A stretch of DNA of 64,000 bases, from the NCBI RefSeq assembly GCF_947087965.1, contig NZ_CAMUES010000004.1:124001-188000 (forward strand). The letters are read 5' to 3'. This DNA is from an uncultured Mobiluncus sp. GTDB lineage: Bacteria; Actinomycetota; Actinomycetes; Actinomycetales; Actinomycetaceae. The notes under the pieces were generated by a model that searched no databases, had not been told where the DNA came from, and saw only the letters and a list, made by a program, of their open reading frames with translations. A program made the translations under genes and the position numbers. Of this stretch, positions 7,182 to 16,038 are shown one piece after another; the first letter of the stretch is position 1; the number at the start of each line of letters is the position of its first letter.

Positions 7182-7754
7182 ATGCCGCAGCGCCGTGAAT
7201 ACTGGGACTCCCGTCCTCTGTCCACTCCGTTGGGTTGGATGTATCTGGCGGCCAGCGAGCAGGGGTTGACGCGGTGTGTGTTAGATGAAAATCCGACTAA
7301 AACGCACGCTCCAGGCGATAGTCTCCATACAAATTCCGCACATCAGGCGCCTGAACTTAACGGACGCATCGCGACTGAATGCCCTATTCCCGGGATGCCA
7401 ACTGCTGCTCGCAATCTTTGCAATCTGACAAGAAGCCAGCTTGAGGAATACTTTGCCGGCACCCGCCGCAGCTTCAGGATTCCGCTCGACCTGTCCGGCA
7501 GTGAGTTTCGCCGTCGTATCTGGCAGACCTGCGCCGCTATTTCCTACGGTCATACCCGCACCTATTCTCAGTTGGCGGTGGAGGCTGGCAGTCCTGGCGC
7601 GGCGCGTGCTGTAGGCCAGGCTATGCATAGCAACCCAGTGGTAATCATCGTACCGTGCCACCGAGTCGTGGCGGCTCGTGGTCTGGGAGGATACGGGCCC
7701 GGGATTGAGATTAAACAATGGCTTTTGGACTGGGAGAGACAGCACGGACGCTAA
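7182..7754 (+). CDS. ogt: Methylated-DNA--[protein]-cysteine S-methyltransferase
   Basis: 190 residues. The active-site motif PCHRVV places the alkyl-accepting Cys at about residue 159. The helix-turn-helix region with the arginine-finger motif (SPGAARAVGQAMHSNP) and the C-terminal GLGGYGPGIEIKQWLLDWE are all present. The protein removes alkyl groups from O6-methylguanine in a suicidal reaction. The N-terminal half contains a poorly conserved insert around residues 40-75. The gene lies between two 220-bp direct repeats, which suggests that it arrived by duplication or recombination at this site. Confidence 0.93.
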   Translation: MPQRREYWDSRPLSTPLGWMYLAASEQGLTRCVLDENPTKTHAPGDSLHTNSAHQAPELNGRIATECPIPGMPTAARNLCNLTRSQLEEYFAGTRRSFRIPLDLSGSEFRRRIWQTCAAISYGHTRTYSQLAVEAGSPGAARAVGQAMHSNPVVIIVPCHRVVAARGLGGYGPGIEIKQWLLDWERQHGR

Positions 7755-7804
7755 AAACCTTGGCGGTTTCCCAGATGACCACTTCCGCAGAGGTCTCGGC
7801 ACGC

Positions 7805-8024
7805 CGGCGGGCGCAGCCCGAAAAGCCCGTGAACTCGGATGGCTCTAAACCCACCGCCTGTACGTCCGAGCACCCAGACTACCTAGAATAGGTAAGGCTT
7901 ACCTAATCTTATTCTGATAGACTGGGAACATGAATGATGACTGCAATCTTCCACAAAGTACTCGTGCCACTAAAATCGCAGCCGGACATTGGGTACTAGC
8001 GCGTGCCGGAAAACGGGTGCTACG
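7805..8024 (+). repeat. Direct repeat, right copy (220 bp) flanking ogt
   Basis: Second copy of the 220-bp segment at 6943-7162. It carries a non-coding remnant of the regulator's 3' end (CCCGTGAACTCGGATGGCTC is still legible), an intact iron box, and the real start of the methyltransferase gene. The regulator 3' end in this copy has no upstream coding part. Confidence 0.9.
7888..7906. promoter_or_regulatory. DtxR/IdeR-type iron box controlling methyltransferase-cupin
   Basis: ATAGGTAAGGCTTACCTAA is a near-consensus DtxR/IdeR dyad ending 23 bp before the ATG at 7930. It sits on the expected -35 region for -10-like sequences at 7910-7921, which is the classical position for iron-dependent repression. 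Expected effect: the downstream pair is expressed when iron is scarce. Confidence 0.75.
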
Positions 8025-8751
8025 TCCCGGAGGACTCAAACTTACCAACCGGATGCTCCAAGCAGCTGATATAACAGGAAAGAGAGTTGTAGAGTTTGCG
8101 CCCGGATTAGGCAAAACAGCCAAAATTATTATTGATGCGCCGGTCGAGTCCTATACAGGGGTAGATCAAGACCCGGATGCAGCCCAGCGGGTGCGAAACA
8201 TCGTTGCAGACAGCGGCGGCAGAGTGGTGCAAGCAGATGCCCAGGATACCGGTTTGGAGTCGCAATCGGCTCAGGTAGTGGTGGGTGAGGCGATGCTCAC
8301 TATGCAAAGCGAGAAAAATAAAGAAAAAATTGTTTCAGAAGCATACCGGATACTGGAGCCAGGCGGATGCTACGCGATTCACGAACTCGGATTAACTCCT
8401 AACGATATAGACATGCAGCTAGCGGATCAATTACGTAAGCGTCTTGCACAAGCGATTCGCGTGAATGCTCGTCCCCTCACCGAAAATGAATGGCGCAAGG
8501 TACTGGAAAATGCTGGTTTTATTATTGAATGGGTCGGTTTTGAACCCATGGCTCTGCTGTCGCCACGGCGTAACCTAGCTGATGAAGGTCTCAAGGGAGT
8601 GTTGCGGATACTCAGTAATGTTCTACGCGATCGAGAGTTACGGGCGAGAATTTTAGAAATGCGAGCCACGTTCAAACACCACCGTAAGAATCTGACAGGG
8701 ATAGCTATAATAGCGCGTAAACCCGGTAATGGTAATGAAGGTCAGAGGTGA
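7930..8751 (+). CDS. Class I SAM-dependent methyltransferase, iron-box regulated
   Basis: 273 residues. The SAM-binding motif I is VVEFAPGLGKTAKIII, followed by YTGVDQDPDAA (acidic residue after strand 2), VVQADAQD and a motif IV region around VVVGEAMLTM, then RILEPGGCYAIHELGL. The C-terminal 100 residues form a helical extension without recognisable family. The stop overlaps the ribosome site of the cupin gene (7-bp gap). The iron box just upstream implies repression by an iron-loaded DtxR-like protein. Substrate unknown; small-molecule methylation linked to metal supply is a guess. Confidence 0.85.
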   Translation: MNDDCNLPQSTRATKIAAGHWVLARAGKRVLRPGGLKLTNRMLQAADITGKRVVEFAPGLGKTAKIIIDAPVESYTGVDQDPDAAQRVRNIVADSGGRVVQADAQDTGLESQSAQVVVGEAMLTMQSEKNKEKIVSEAYRILEPGGCYAIHELGLTPNDIDMQLADQLRKRLAQAIRVNARPLTENEWRKVLENAGFIIEWVGFEPMALLSPRRNLADEGLKGVLRILSNVLRDRELRARILEMRATFKHHRKNLTGIAIIARKPGNGNEGQR

Positions 8752-8758
8752 TTCATAT

Positions 8759-9109
8759 ATGGATTCAAAAGAAGAATTGGTTACTGCCGGTCTAGGATAT
8801 ATAGATAAACTTGCGGAACGAATTGAGTATTCCCCGAACTCTACTGTTTCTAAAACCCTAATGCGTGCAGAAGGGGTAAATGTTGTGCTATTTTCCTTCG
8901 ACAGCGGCGAAGAACTATCAGAGCACACCGCTGCTATGCCGGTAATTGTGCAAACCTTGGAAGGGGAAATTGAAATCACCGCCGACGGCAAAACTGTGAA
9001 ACTGCTTCCCGGCGGGATGGTGCACTTTTCTACCCGTTTACCACACGCAGTTAAAGCTTTGACTCCTGCAAAAATGGTTCTCTATATGCTCAGCGAGCAG
9101 GGTAAATAG
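8759..9109 (+). CDS. Cupin-domain protein
   Basis: 116 residues from ATG 8759, preceded by AGAGGTGA that overlaps the methyltransferase stop. A single conserved-barrel cupin is visible: LFSFDSGEELSEHTAAMPV (motif 1, with Glu and His) and LLPGGMVHFSTRLPHAVKAL (motif 2, with His). Such small cupins often bind Fe, Mn or Zn. It is in one operon with the methyltransferase and shares its iron box. Function unknown; a metal-related role is suggested by the regulation only. Confidence 0.85.
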   Translation: MDSKEELVTAGLGYIDKLAERIEYSPNSTVSKTLMRAEGVNVVLFSFDSGEELSEHTAAMPVIVQTLEGEIEITADGKTVKLLPGGMVHFSTRLPHAVKALTPAKMVLYMLSEQGK

Positions 9110-9165
9110 CACCCTTTAGGTATCCGACGATACGAAGGCACTAAAATCAAGAAACTACAGCGTCA

Positions 9166-10098
9166 CTATTGCGCCGTTTGCTTTTGATCCGCGGCACGAG
9201 TGGCGGTGAACAGCGAGTTGCGCAGCTCCTCCATCGCGTTATTGACGCCACCGGGGTTGGACGGCAGCATCAGCGTCTGGGTGTTAGAGGCTTTCGCGAC
9301 TTCCTGCAACGTATCGAAGTACTGGGTCAACAGCAGCATCTCTTGGGCTTCTGAACCAATCCCGGCGTCGCGCAGGGATTCATACTGGCTGACCAGACCG
9401 TCCACGATAGCCTTGCGCTGAGCGGCGATGCCTTCACCTTGCAGGCGCTTGTATTCCGCGTCGGCCTCAGCCTGTTTCACAATCTTGATTTTCTCGGCCT
9501 CAGCCAGGCTCACCGCTGCCTCACGTTCCCGCTGGGCGGCGTTGATTGAGTTCATGGACGCGCGCACCGTCGGATCCGGGTTGATGTCTGTCACCAGTGT
9601 GTTGATGATGGCGAAACCATAGGCGTTCATAGCCGTAGCCAAGGTCGTCTCGACGTCTTGGGCAATTTGGTCCTTGGAAGAAAACGCCTCATCAAGATCC
9701 AGTTTGGCCAGGGAGGTACGCACCCGGTCGTAGACGTAGGACTGAATCTGACGCTCCGGATTGGCCAAACGATAGTAGGAATCAACCACGTTTTGGACTT
9801 GGTACTGCACCGAAACCGGAATGGTTACGAACACATTGTCTTTCGTTTTGGTTTCCACTACGGAATCCAGCTGCATGATGCGAAGCGGAACCTTTTTCGC
9901 AATCTGATCCACGAACGGAATCTTGACCCGCAAGCCGGGCAGAGCGACCTTGTGAAACTTACCGAAACGCTCAATCACGTAGTTCGTCTGTTGCTTCACC
10001 ACAAAGAACATCCCGCCCATGATGAGCAACACCAAGATAATGAGGGCGATAATCGACATCCCAAAGAGACCCCCGACAAAAGCCAAAAATGATTCCAT
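9166..10098 (-). CDS. SPFH/Band 7 (stomatin-like) membrane protein
   Basis: 310 residues from ATG 10098, which has AAAGGG seven bases upstream; a TTG two codons earlier is less likely. An N-terminal membrane anchor (about residues 10-35) is followed by the Band 7 domain (QQTNYVIERFGKFHKVALPGLRVKIPF...), then a coiled coil with INAAQREREAAVSLAEAEK and AEADAEYKRLQGEG, and the conserved tail. Proteins of this kind form membrane ring oligomers and organise proteins or proteases in lipid domains. No NfeD partner is adjacent. Confidence 0.9.
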   Translation of the reverse strand: MESFLAFVGGLFGMSIIALIILVLLIMGGMFFVVKQQTNYVIERFGKFHKVALPGLRVKIPFVDQIAKKVPLRIMQLDSVVETKTKDNVFVTIPVSVQYQVQNVVDSYYRLANPERQIQSYVYDRVRTSLAKLDLDEAFSSKDQIAQDVETTLATAMNAYGFAIINTLVTDINPDPTVRASMNSINAAQREREAAVSLAEAEKIKIVKQAEADAEYKRLQGEGIAAQRKAIVDGLVSQYESLRDAGIGSEAQEMLLLTQYFDTLQEVAKASNTQTLMLPSNPGGVNNAMEELRNSLFTATRAADQKQTAQ

Positions 10099-10151
10099 TT
10101 TCAAACCCTTTCAAACAACAAAAACCTAACCTTACAACCAACTTTAGCGTC

Positions 10152-11591
10152 TCACTTGCGTGAGGGAAACTCGAAAATCCTGGTACCGACCCAGAATTGG
10201 ACGAACATCATCACCACCATCAAACCGATTGTGGCAGCGAATGCCCAGGGTCCCAGAAAGAGGGTCATGGCGTAGGTGATTCCCCCGTAAGCCACCAGAG
10301 CGGCAGCGGCGAGGGTGTCGGCTACGTTCAGAGCTGCGGAAACCTCACCGTGGCGTTGGGGCGGGGTCAAGGAGAGGGCGTGGACAGTGGCCAGCGGGAA
10401 AATCAGGCCTTGACCCGAACCGGCGATGGCCCATCCCACCAGCACAAACCAGGGGCTGAAACTGGGAACGACCGCCAGGAGCACCACCAGGGTGCCCGAA
10501 ATTTGGATGATGGGACCGATGATGATCAGCCAGCGGCGGTGCGCCGGATTCACGATCCGTCCCTGAATCCACGAGCTAAAAGCCCAGGTCATTGACGAAA
10601 CCGTCATTGATAGGCCGGCCATGGTCGGTCCCCAACCGTGAATTTCTTTCAGCAGCAGGGGTAGGTAGAGGTCTACGGTGACGAAAGTGCCGTTCAACAG
10701 TCCGCGCATCGCCACGGTGGCGGGGACGCCACGCACCGCCAGGAAAGTGCCGGAAGGCAGAATGGGGCGCGCCGCAAAAAACAGCGCCAGAGTCAGGATG
10801 AGAGCGGAAATAATGAGCAGCGGAGAGACCGTTTCACGTTCCACCCCGGAGATGACTTGCAGGGCACCAATCAAGATGCCGCTAAAGATGGAACCCCAAA
10901 GCAGACTGGGAGAGGGACGAAACGGCACCGGGTCATGCAGCGGAGGAAATTGGCGAAATTTTGGCCACAACACTGGAAAGAACACCAGAAACATGATTGG
11001 GCAGATTCCGAAAACAAAACGCCAATGCACATAATCCACCAGGAACCCCGCCACCAGCGGGCCGACCAGGGAAGGCACCACCCAGGCGATGGCAAAGACC
11101 GCAAAAAAAGCCGGCTGCTTGTGCGGTAAGACGTAGGAGCCCACCATCACGTAGAGAGGCACAATCAACAAACCTCCGCCGAGGCCCTGAATCGCGCGTC
11201 CCACCACGACAAACCAGATGTTGGGGGCGAAACTCGCCACCAGCAGTCCCCCGGTGAAAGCCACGATGCCCGTGTAAATTACCGGTTTCGGGCCTCTGGT
11301 ATCGACCCAAGCTCCGGCCAGGGCGGTGGTGATTAACTGGGTGGACATGGAGATTCCGGCCGCCAGCGCAAACAAATTTTTGCCGTCCAGGCGATCCACG
11401 ATGAAGGGCATGGCCGTGTTTACCGCGATAGCTTCAAAAGCAACCAAGGTAATCATCCCGGTAGCGATGATTTTAAACCAGGCCGCTAGATAACCGCTGA
11501 GATAGTTATTCCCCTTGTCCTCGGATGCTTTCTGGTTGCGTCCCGATGCTTCCACGCCGTCCACGGATTTACTCACTCCCTCATCAATCAA
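10152..11591 (-). CDS. MFS transporter (drug/metabolite efflux type)
   Basis: About 479 residues with 12-14 hydrophobic segments. MFS motif A-like DTRGPKPVIYTG follows the second segment, and motif C-like VVPSLVGPLVAGFLVDYVHWRFVFGI marks the antiporter (DHA) class. The start is uncertain. The longest form begins with TTG 11591 inside the T-tract of the upstream gene's terminator, with AGGGAG of the terminator stem serving as possible ribosome site; a GTG at 11576 or 11564 is also possible. The substrate is unknown. Confidence 0.85.
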   Translation of the reverse strand: MIDEGVSKSVDGVEASGRNQKASEDKGNNYLSGYLAAWFKIIATGMITLVAFEAIAVNTAMPFIVDRLDGKNLFALAAGISMSTQLITTALAGAWVDTRGPKPVIYTGIVAFTGGLLVASFAPNIWFVVVGRAIQGLGGGLLIVPLYVMVGSYVLPHKQPAFFAVFAIAWVVPSLVGPLVAGFLVDYVHWRFVFGICPIMFLVFFPVLWPKFRQFPPLHDPVPFRPSPSLLWGSIFSGILIGALQVISGVERETVSPLLIISALILTLALFFAARPILPSGTFLAVRGVPATVAMRGLLNGTFVTVDLYLPLLLKEIHGWGPTMAGLSMTVSSMTWAFSSWIQGRIVNPAHRRWLIIIGPIIQISGTLVVLLAVVPSFSPWFVLVGWAIAGSGQGLIFPLATVHALSLTPPQRHGEVSAALNVADTLAAAALVAYGGITYAMTLFLGPWAFAATIGLMVVMMFVQFWVGTRIFEFPSRK

Positions 11592-11636
11592 AAAAATCTC
11601 CCTGCCGGAACCCTATGTTAAGGCCCCGACAGGGAG
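11590..11636 (-). terminator. Terminator of the lipase gene
   Basis: On the minus strand CTCCCTG (11630-11636) pairs with CAGGGAG (11598-11604), with further GC pairs inside, followed by seven T (11596-11590). The T-run also provides the TTG start of the MFS gene. Confidence 0.75.
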
Positions 11637-11664
11637 TTGGCAAAAATTATTCAGTCTCCCCAGA

Positions 11665-12726
11665 TTACAGATCAGAGGCCTTCAAGTAAGGCTGGTAGCG
11701 GTGGCATTGCACCGGAATCTGCCAAGACAAACGATCCTCTTGCAGCTCATTCAGCACCAGCTGCAGCGCCACATCACTATAGGTCATGTTTTGGTGTCGA
11801 TGCGTATCTGCCGGGCACACGTCTTGGAGCACCACGTTATTGACGTTGCTGCCTTCCAGGAATTCGCTGGTGTAGGGGGTAACAACCGTGTCCAACTTGG
11901 TGGTAATCACGGTGTAGTCGATGTTCGGGTAAACCTCAATACCGTCATTGAGCTGGTTAAAGAACTCCGAACCGACCAGCTGCTGCATTAAACCTGTCTG
12001 GTTAGAGCTGTGGAACACTTTGTCGTCAAGGGTCGGAATTTCCTGACGCAGCCAGTTAACTAGGTTCAGCATTCCTCCCAAGGTCGTACCGTGGTTGTTC
12101 GGGGTCAGGCCAATGAGCTGGTCAACTTTCTGGTCTCCGCCGTACCACTTGATGTACGCCCGCGGCAGCGCTCCACCGCCCTGGGAATGCCCCACCAAGT
12201 CAACCTTCGTGGCACCGGTAGCCGCCAAGACCCGATCCACAAAACCGGCCATAAACGCGGCGCTTTGCTTGATATCTCCGCTGAAGGCTTTTGAGTCGTT
12301 GATGATGGTTTCGCCCTTAGAGTTCTTTGAGGTCGCAGGGTTGTAGTTAAACGTAAATACGCAGTACCCGGCCTGCTTCAAGCGTGGAGACATGTAGGAC
12401 CAGGCTCCAAAGGCATCATTGCTGGTACCCGGAATCAAGACGACCGGTTCCGTGCCTGGGGCCGGCCGGCAGTTGAAATCATTAGCACCCAAAGGCGTCA
12501 TCCCCGGATGCAAAGCGGCTTGGCCCAAACCCACCATCGCCGTGTGGTAATCAGGGCCGTATCCATTGGCGGGAATTCCTCCCGGGGAACTTGGGGCTTC
12601 AATGCCACCAATATTGTCAATAGTGGGATCCGCAGGAGCCGGAAGAGCCAGAGCCGCATTGGCGCTCAGACCCAACCCTAGAAATGCTGCCCCAGCTGCC
12701 GCCGCGATACGAGTTAGCTTCTTCAA
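11665..12726 (-). CDS. Secreted lipase/esterase (alpha/beta hydrolase, lipase class 2 type)
   Basis: 353 residues from a TTG at 12726 with AAGGAG six bases upstream; this start gives a clean signal peptide (LKKLTRIAAAAGAAFLGLG...ALALPAPA) with likely cleavage after ALA. The fold shows EPVVLIPGTSND (oxyanion region), the nucleophile elbow VGHSQGGG, an Asp in TTKLDTVVTP, and a His in CPADTHRHQNM. Four Cys suggest disulfides. The family includes secreted triacylglycerol lipases of actinobacteria. Expected role: hydrolysis of host or environmental lipid outside the cell. The open frame further upstream has no ribosome site. Confidence 0.87.
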   Translation of the reverse strand: MKKLTRIAAAAGAAFLGLGLSANAALALPAPADPTIDNIGGIEAPSSPGGIPANGYGPDYHTAMVGLGQAALHPGMTPLGANDFNCRPAPGTEPVVLIPGTSNDAFGAWSYMSPRLKQAGYCVFTFNYNPATSKNSKGETIINDSKAFSGDIKQSAAFMAGFVDRVLAATGATKVDLVGHSQGGGALPRAYIKWYGGDQKVDQLIGLTPNNHGTTLGGMLNLVNWLRQEIPTLDDKVFHSSNQTGLMQQLVGSEFFNQLNDGIEVYPNIDYTVITTKLDTVVTPYTSEFLEGSNVNNVVLQDVCPADTHRHQNMTYSDVALQLVLNELQEDRLSWQIPVQCHRYQPYLKASDL

Positions 12727-12856
12727 CTCAGTCTCCTTCTTGGTTTGGATTGTCACAAGTTTCCAGGAGCTGTTTTTCGTGCTGAGGCTGTTCTTCGCCA
12801 CGCCTACTCCGTCAGTTCCTTGAATAAATCCTAAAAGGATTCTGAAAGAAAAACAA

Positions 12857-12877
12857 TTGTTTGTCCCTGACAAACAA
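12857..12877. promoter_or_regulatory. Perfect palindrome upstream of the lipase gene
   Basis: TTGTTTGTC-CCT-GACAAACAA is a 9-bp perfect inverted repeat 130 bp before the lipase start. An alternative, mutually exclusive pairing GTCCCT (12863-12868)/AGGGAC (12877-12882) exists in the same place and is followed on the minus strand by a T-rich run. It could be an operator for the lipase or a weak terminator for the gene at 12954-13766. Confidence 0.5.
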
Positions 12878-12953
12878 GGGACGTTTTTCCTAGTCAGGAC
12901 CGCTTCAAAAGCGCGGCCGGGAGATTGTACACCGTCTCGCGCCGCTCACGCAC

Positions 12954-13766
12954 TCACTTTCCGCCGTCGTGAGTGGGTTTCCAATGAGAACCGACCGTCC
13001 GGGTGTCCCCCGTGACAATGGTGAGGTCGTTACGAATGTTAGAACCTGTTAGCATACCGCGGGCAATCGGGATGAGTTTATGCGCCACCGCAATCCGCAC
13101 CAGGGGCACAATTAGCTCTGCCGCGTGAAGGGGTACTCGTCCGATATACGTTTTCTTGTCGAGATAGGCGCCCAAGCCGCCGTCGTCCTCCCGCATCCAC
13201 AGAGCCACCGGCACCGTCTTGCCAGTAGAAATATACGGATGGAGCGGAGCAATGTGGTCATCGTAATCCTCCAAAGGGATTTCTTCCCCAGGAGGCAAAA
13301 TTGTAAAGGCTTTTCTCGGGAACATATTGACCGGACCCACCCCACCGACAGGAGGTAAGCTCAAGGTCACGCGGTTTGCCAACCTAGATTTGGTACGTTG
13401 CGCCCACAGGTGGCAAGGCACTACCAGGTTGAGTTCTTGGGCATCCAGACCATTGAGTTCCACCACATATTTGCCGGCGGTAGCGTGATCCAAATAGCCC
13501 ACGAAGTGGCCTTGCACCCACACGCAGACCGCCGCGTAATCATCAGGATTGTTGCGGTCACGCACCAGGTAAGCCCAGTCATCTATTTCCGCGCCATGAA
13601 TATCGTCCACGTTGTGTCCGGCAAACAGCGCCGCAAAATCATCTTGTAGCTCAAGCGAATCCTCGACGGTGGCAAACGTAGAAGGTTCTTCCCACCCGGC
13701 AAAACTTTTCAGGTAGGGGCGAACCGGACCGCTGGTATCGGGTCTACCCTTAGAAAACAACCCCAC
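12954..13766 (-). CDS. Conserved hypothetical protein
   Basis: 270 residues, soluble, from a GTG with AAAGGGG six bases before it. No family is recognised with confidence. The segments VQGHFVGYLDHATAGKYV and KTYIGRVPLHAAELIVPLV look like two related beta-rich modules with a G(H/R)-(F/V)-x(4-6)-A pattern, slightly reminiscent of HIRAN-type folds, but this is weak. The tail is Lys/Gly-rich. It is separated from the lipase by a hairpin region, so it is probably transcribed alone. Confidence 0.7.
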   Translation of the reverse strand: MGLFSKGRPDTSGPVRPYLKSFAGWEEPSTFATVEDSLELQDDFAALFAGHNVDDIHGAEIDDWAYLVRDRNNPDDYAAVCVWVQGHFVGYLDHATAGKYVVELNGLDAQELNLVVPCHLWAQRTKSRLANRVTLSLPPVGGVGPVNMFPRKAFTILPPGEEIPLEDYDDHIAPLHPYISTGKTVPVALWMREDDGGLGAYLDKKTYIGRVPLHAAELIVPLVRIAVAHKLIPIARGMLTGSNIRNDLTIVTGDTRTVGSHWKPTHDGGK

Positions 13767-13926
13767 GCCGTTCCCCTTTCACGAGTTTTACCTGCACTCT
13801 CTACATTCTCAGGCTACGAAACTATTTTCAAGCATAGCCAAAATCATTGCTCGATAAGTCCGGTTGGTCGCCTTCCAACGGTTTTTTTGAGAATTCAACA
13901 GGGCAATCGCCAGCCTCGTGGTGTAC

Positions 13927-14532
13927 TCAGTCAATTTCCTGACAGTTTTTCGGTGCCGACGGATAGGGTCCCAAATCACCGTCACTGAGGTTATCCTTAG
14001 CGAGGGCACCCTGGAACTGTTCCCCCAACAGGACGTTAATCTCTGTACCGCGATTCAAATCAATCCTGACATCAGCTTCCGGCAGGGCTCGAGCCAACGA
14101 AAATGCTTTCGCCACATTTTTCTTGCTGGTGTTAATGCGAGCCGTACCGGCATAGGAATCGGGCGAATTCCCAACCACGTTCACCTTGACACCGAAACCT
14201 TTCAGTCGCTGTGCGGTTTGCGTGGCCAGACCGTTTTGGGAAGATCCATTGAATATGTTTACCGTCACTCCGTGTATGGAAACCGGCTTTCCCTTCGGAG
14301 CGCATGGCGGCACTTTTGCCTTTGCCTCCTCGGACAAAACGAAAGAATTACCGAAAGGCAGAGAAACCAAACCCATAGCAAAAGGCAGGGAAACCACCAA
14401 AACCGCAGCCATCGCCAGCACAATCCAGCCGAAAATCACGGTTTGGCGAGCCAGGGTGCGACGTCTCCGTTTGGCGCGTATCTCTTGGGAATCACCCTGG
14501 CCGAGCAGGTCCTTTGCTTCAATTCTGGGCAT
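13927..14532 (-). CDS. LytR C-terminal-domain membrane protein
   Basis: 201 residues from ATG 14532 (MPRIEAKDLLG). A basic cytoplasmic stretch (RAKRRRRTLARQ) precedes one membrane segment (about residues 30-55), and the outer part carries a LytR_C domain: VNIFNGSSQNGLATQTAQRL, then GFGVKVNVVGN and a final INVLLGEQF. Such proteins sit at the cell wall, with proposed roles next to LytR-CpsA-Psr transferases, but the catalytic LCP domain is absent. The start lies 14 bp inside the end of the uracil permease gene, indicating coupling. Confidence 0.82.
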   Translation of the reverse strand: MPRIEAKDLLGQGDSQEIRAKRRRRTLARQTVIFGWIVLAMAAVLVVSLPFAMGLVSLPFGNSFVLSEEAKAKVPPCAPKGKPVSIHGVTVNIFNGSSQNGLATQTAQRLKGFGVKVNVVGNSPDSYAGTARINTSKKNVAKAFSLARALPEADVRIDLNRGTEINVLLGEQFQGALAKDNLSDGDLGPYPSAPKNCQEID

Positions 14533-15943
14533 CGTTTTGGCCTTGCGTGGCTCGGAGTTCTTGATCCGCGTGACGCTTAGCATAGGCTTCGGAATGCAAT
14601 TCCGTTCCGGCCGGAGCGGAAGCCGGGGAGGCCTGCTCCAGCTTAGTGCCGCGAACGTTAGAAATCGCCCGCATGAAGTGGTACATGATGATGGCACCGA
14701 AGGAACCCATCGCGATACCCTCGAACTTCACGTCGCCGATGACCAAGGTGTAGTTCGCGATAGCCATCACCATCGCCACCGCGGCCGTATTCAGGTTCAC
14801 CGGGTCAGCAAAATCCACCTGGTTCTGGACCCAGATACGCACTCCGAGCATCCCAATCATGCCGTACAGAATCGTCGCTGCTCCACCCAGAACCCCGGGC
14901 GGAATGGTGGCGATAATCTCGCCGAACTTGGGTAGCAAGGACAGGGCCAGAGCCCCGATGGCGGCAATGATGTAAGCCACGGTGGAGTAGACCCGAGTCG
15001 CGGCCATCACGCCGATGTTTTCCGCATAGGTGGTTGTACCGGAACCGCCGCCACTACCGGCAATCATGGTGGACAAACCGTCCGCAATCAAAGCCCGGCC
15101 CGTTAGGTCGTCGAGATTCTGACCGGTCATAGCGGATACGGACTTTACGTGTCCCACGTTTTCGGCAATGAGAACCAACACTACCGGAAGGAACAAGCCT
15201 AACAGGGCGGGGCTAAACGCCGGAGCGTGGAAGGAAGGAAGGCCCACCCAGTCGGCTTTGCTGATAGCTTCAAAATTGACTTCGTGGCGAATGACCGCGG
15301 TCGCATAGCCGATAAGCACCCCGATGAGAATCGACAATCGCCCGATGATGCCCTTGAACAGGACGGTAATCAGCAGGACGGACACGATGGTCACGGTGGC
15401 CGTCACGGGAGCCTGCTGGACGTTATTCCATGCCGAAGGAGCCAGGTTGAAACCAATCAGGGAAACGATAGCCCCCGTCACAATCGGTGGCATAATCCGG
15501 TCAATCCAGGTCGCACCCGCGAAGTGAACTAACACACCGACCAACAGCAGCAGGGCGCCGGCGGAAATCACCCCGCCTTGTGCCAAAGCCATCTTGTCCG
15601 AGTCGATGGGAGCTCCACCCCCGGAAACGTAACCGGTGACCGCACCGATGGGCGCAATCAACGCAAAAGATGAACCCAAATACGAAGGCAAACGTCCGGA
15701 GGTGATGAGAATAAACAGGATGGTTCCCACACCCGTAAAGAACAGGGTGGTTGCGGGAGAAAACCCGGTCAGCAACGGAACCAGGAAGGTCGCGCCGAAC
15801 ATAGCGACAATATGTTGAGCCCCGATACCGATGGTTCGCGGCCACGTTAGACGCTCGTTGGGCTGTACTACCTCACCGGTAGTAATGTGCTTGCCGTCCC
15901 CATGCAATTTCCACTTGAAATTACCGGTTTTCGTTTCTGACAT
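14519..15943 (-). CDS. Uracil permease (NCS2 family)
   Basis: 474 residues from ATG 15943, which has GGAAGGACG upstream. About 12-14 membrane segments. NCS2 signature elements are the QHIVAMFGATFLVPLLTG start, LVLIAENVGHVKSV (the conserved Glu-Asn binding site) and GSGGGSGTTTYAENIGVMA. This is the UraA/PyrP branch, which imports uracil with protons. A uracil phosphoribosyltransferase gene (19367-20002) in the window would convert the imported base to UMP. Confidence 0.9.
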   Translation of the reverse strand: MSETKTGNFKWKLHGDGKHITTGEVVQPNERLTWPRTIGIGAQHIVAMFGATFLVPLLTGFSPATTLFFTGVGTILFILITSGRLPSYLGSSFALIAPIGAVTGYVSGGGAPIDSDKMALAQGGVISAGALLLLVGVLVHFAGATWIDRIMPPIVTGAIVSLIGFNLAPSAWNNVQQAPVTATVTIVSVLLITVLFKGIIGRLSILIGVLIGYATAVIRHEVNFEAISKADWVGLPSFHAPAFSPALLGLFLPVVLVLIAENVGHVKSVSAMTGQNLDDLTGRALIADGLSTMIAGSGGGSGTTTYAENIGVMAATRVYSTVAYIIAAIGALALSLLPKFGEIIATIPPGVLGGAATILYGMIGMLGVRIWVQNQVDFADPVNLNTAAVAMVMAIANYTLVIGDVKFEGIAMGSFGAIIMYHFMRAISNVRGTKLEQASPASAPAGTELHSEAYAKRHADQELRATQGQNDAQN

Positions 15944-16038
15944 ATTTCGTCCTTCCTTGCAGACTCCCGAATTTGTCCCTCCCATCCTAATACGGCCTCC
16001 GTCGCGCAAAAAAACGCCTGTTGCGCTAGGCTAAACAC

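Noticed and set aside
14186..14935. Plus-strand frame of 249 codons across the LytR_C and permease genes
   Set aside because: Both genes below it have strong family motifs; the plus frame is low-complexity and His/Arg-rich as expected of a shadow.
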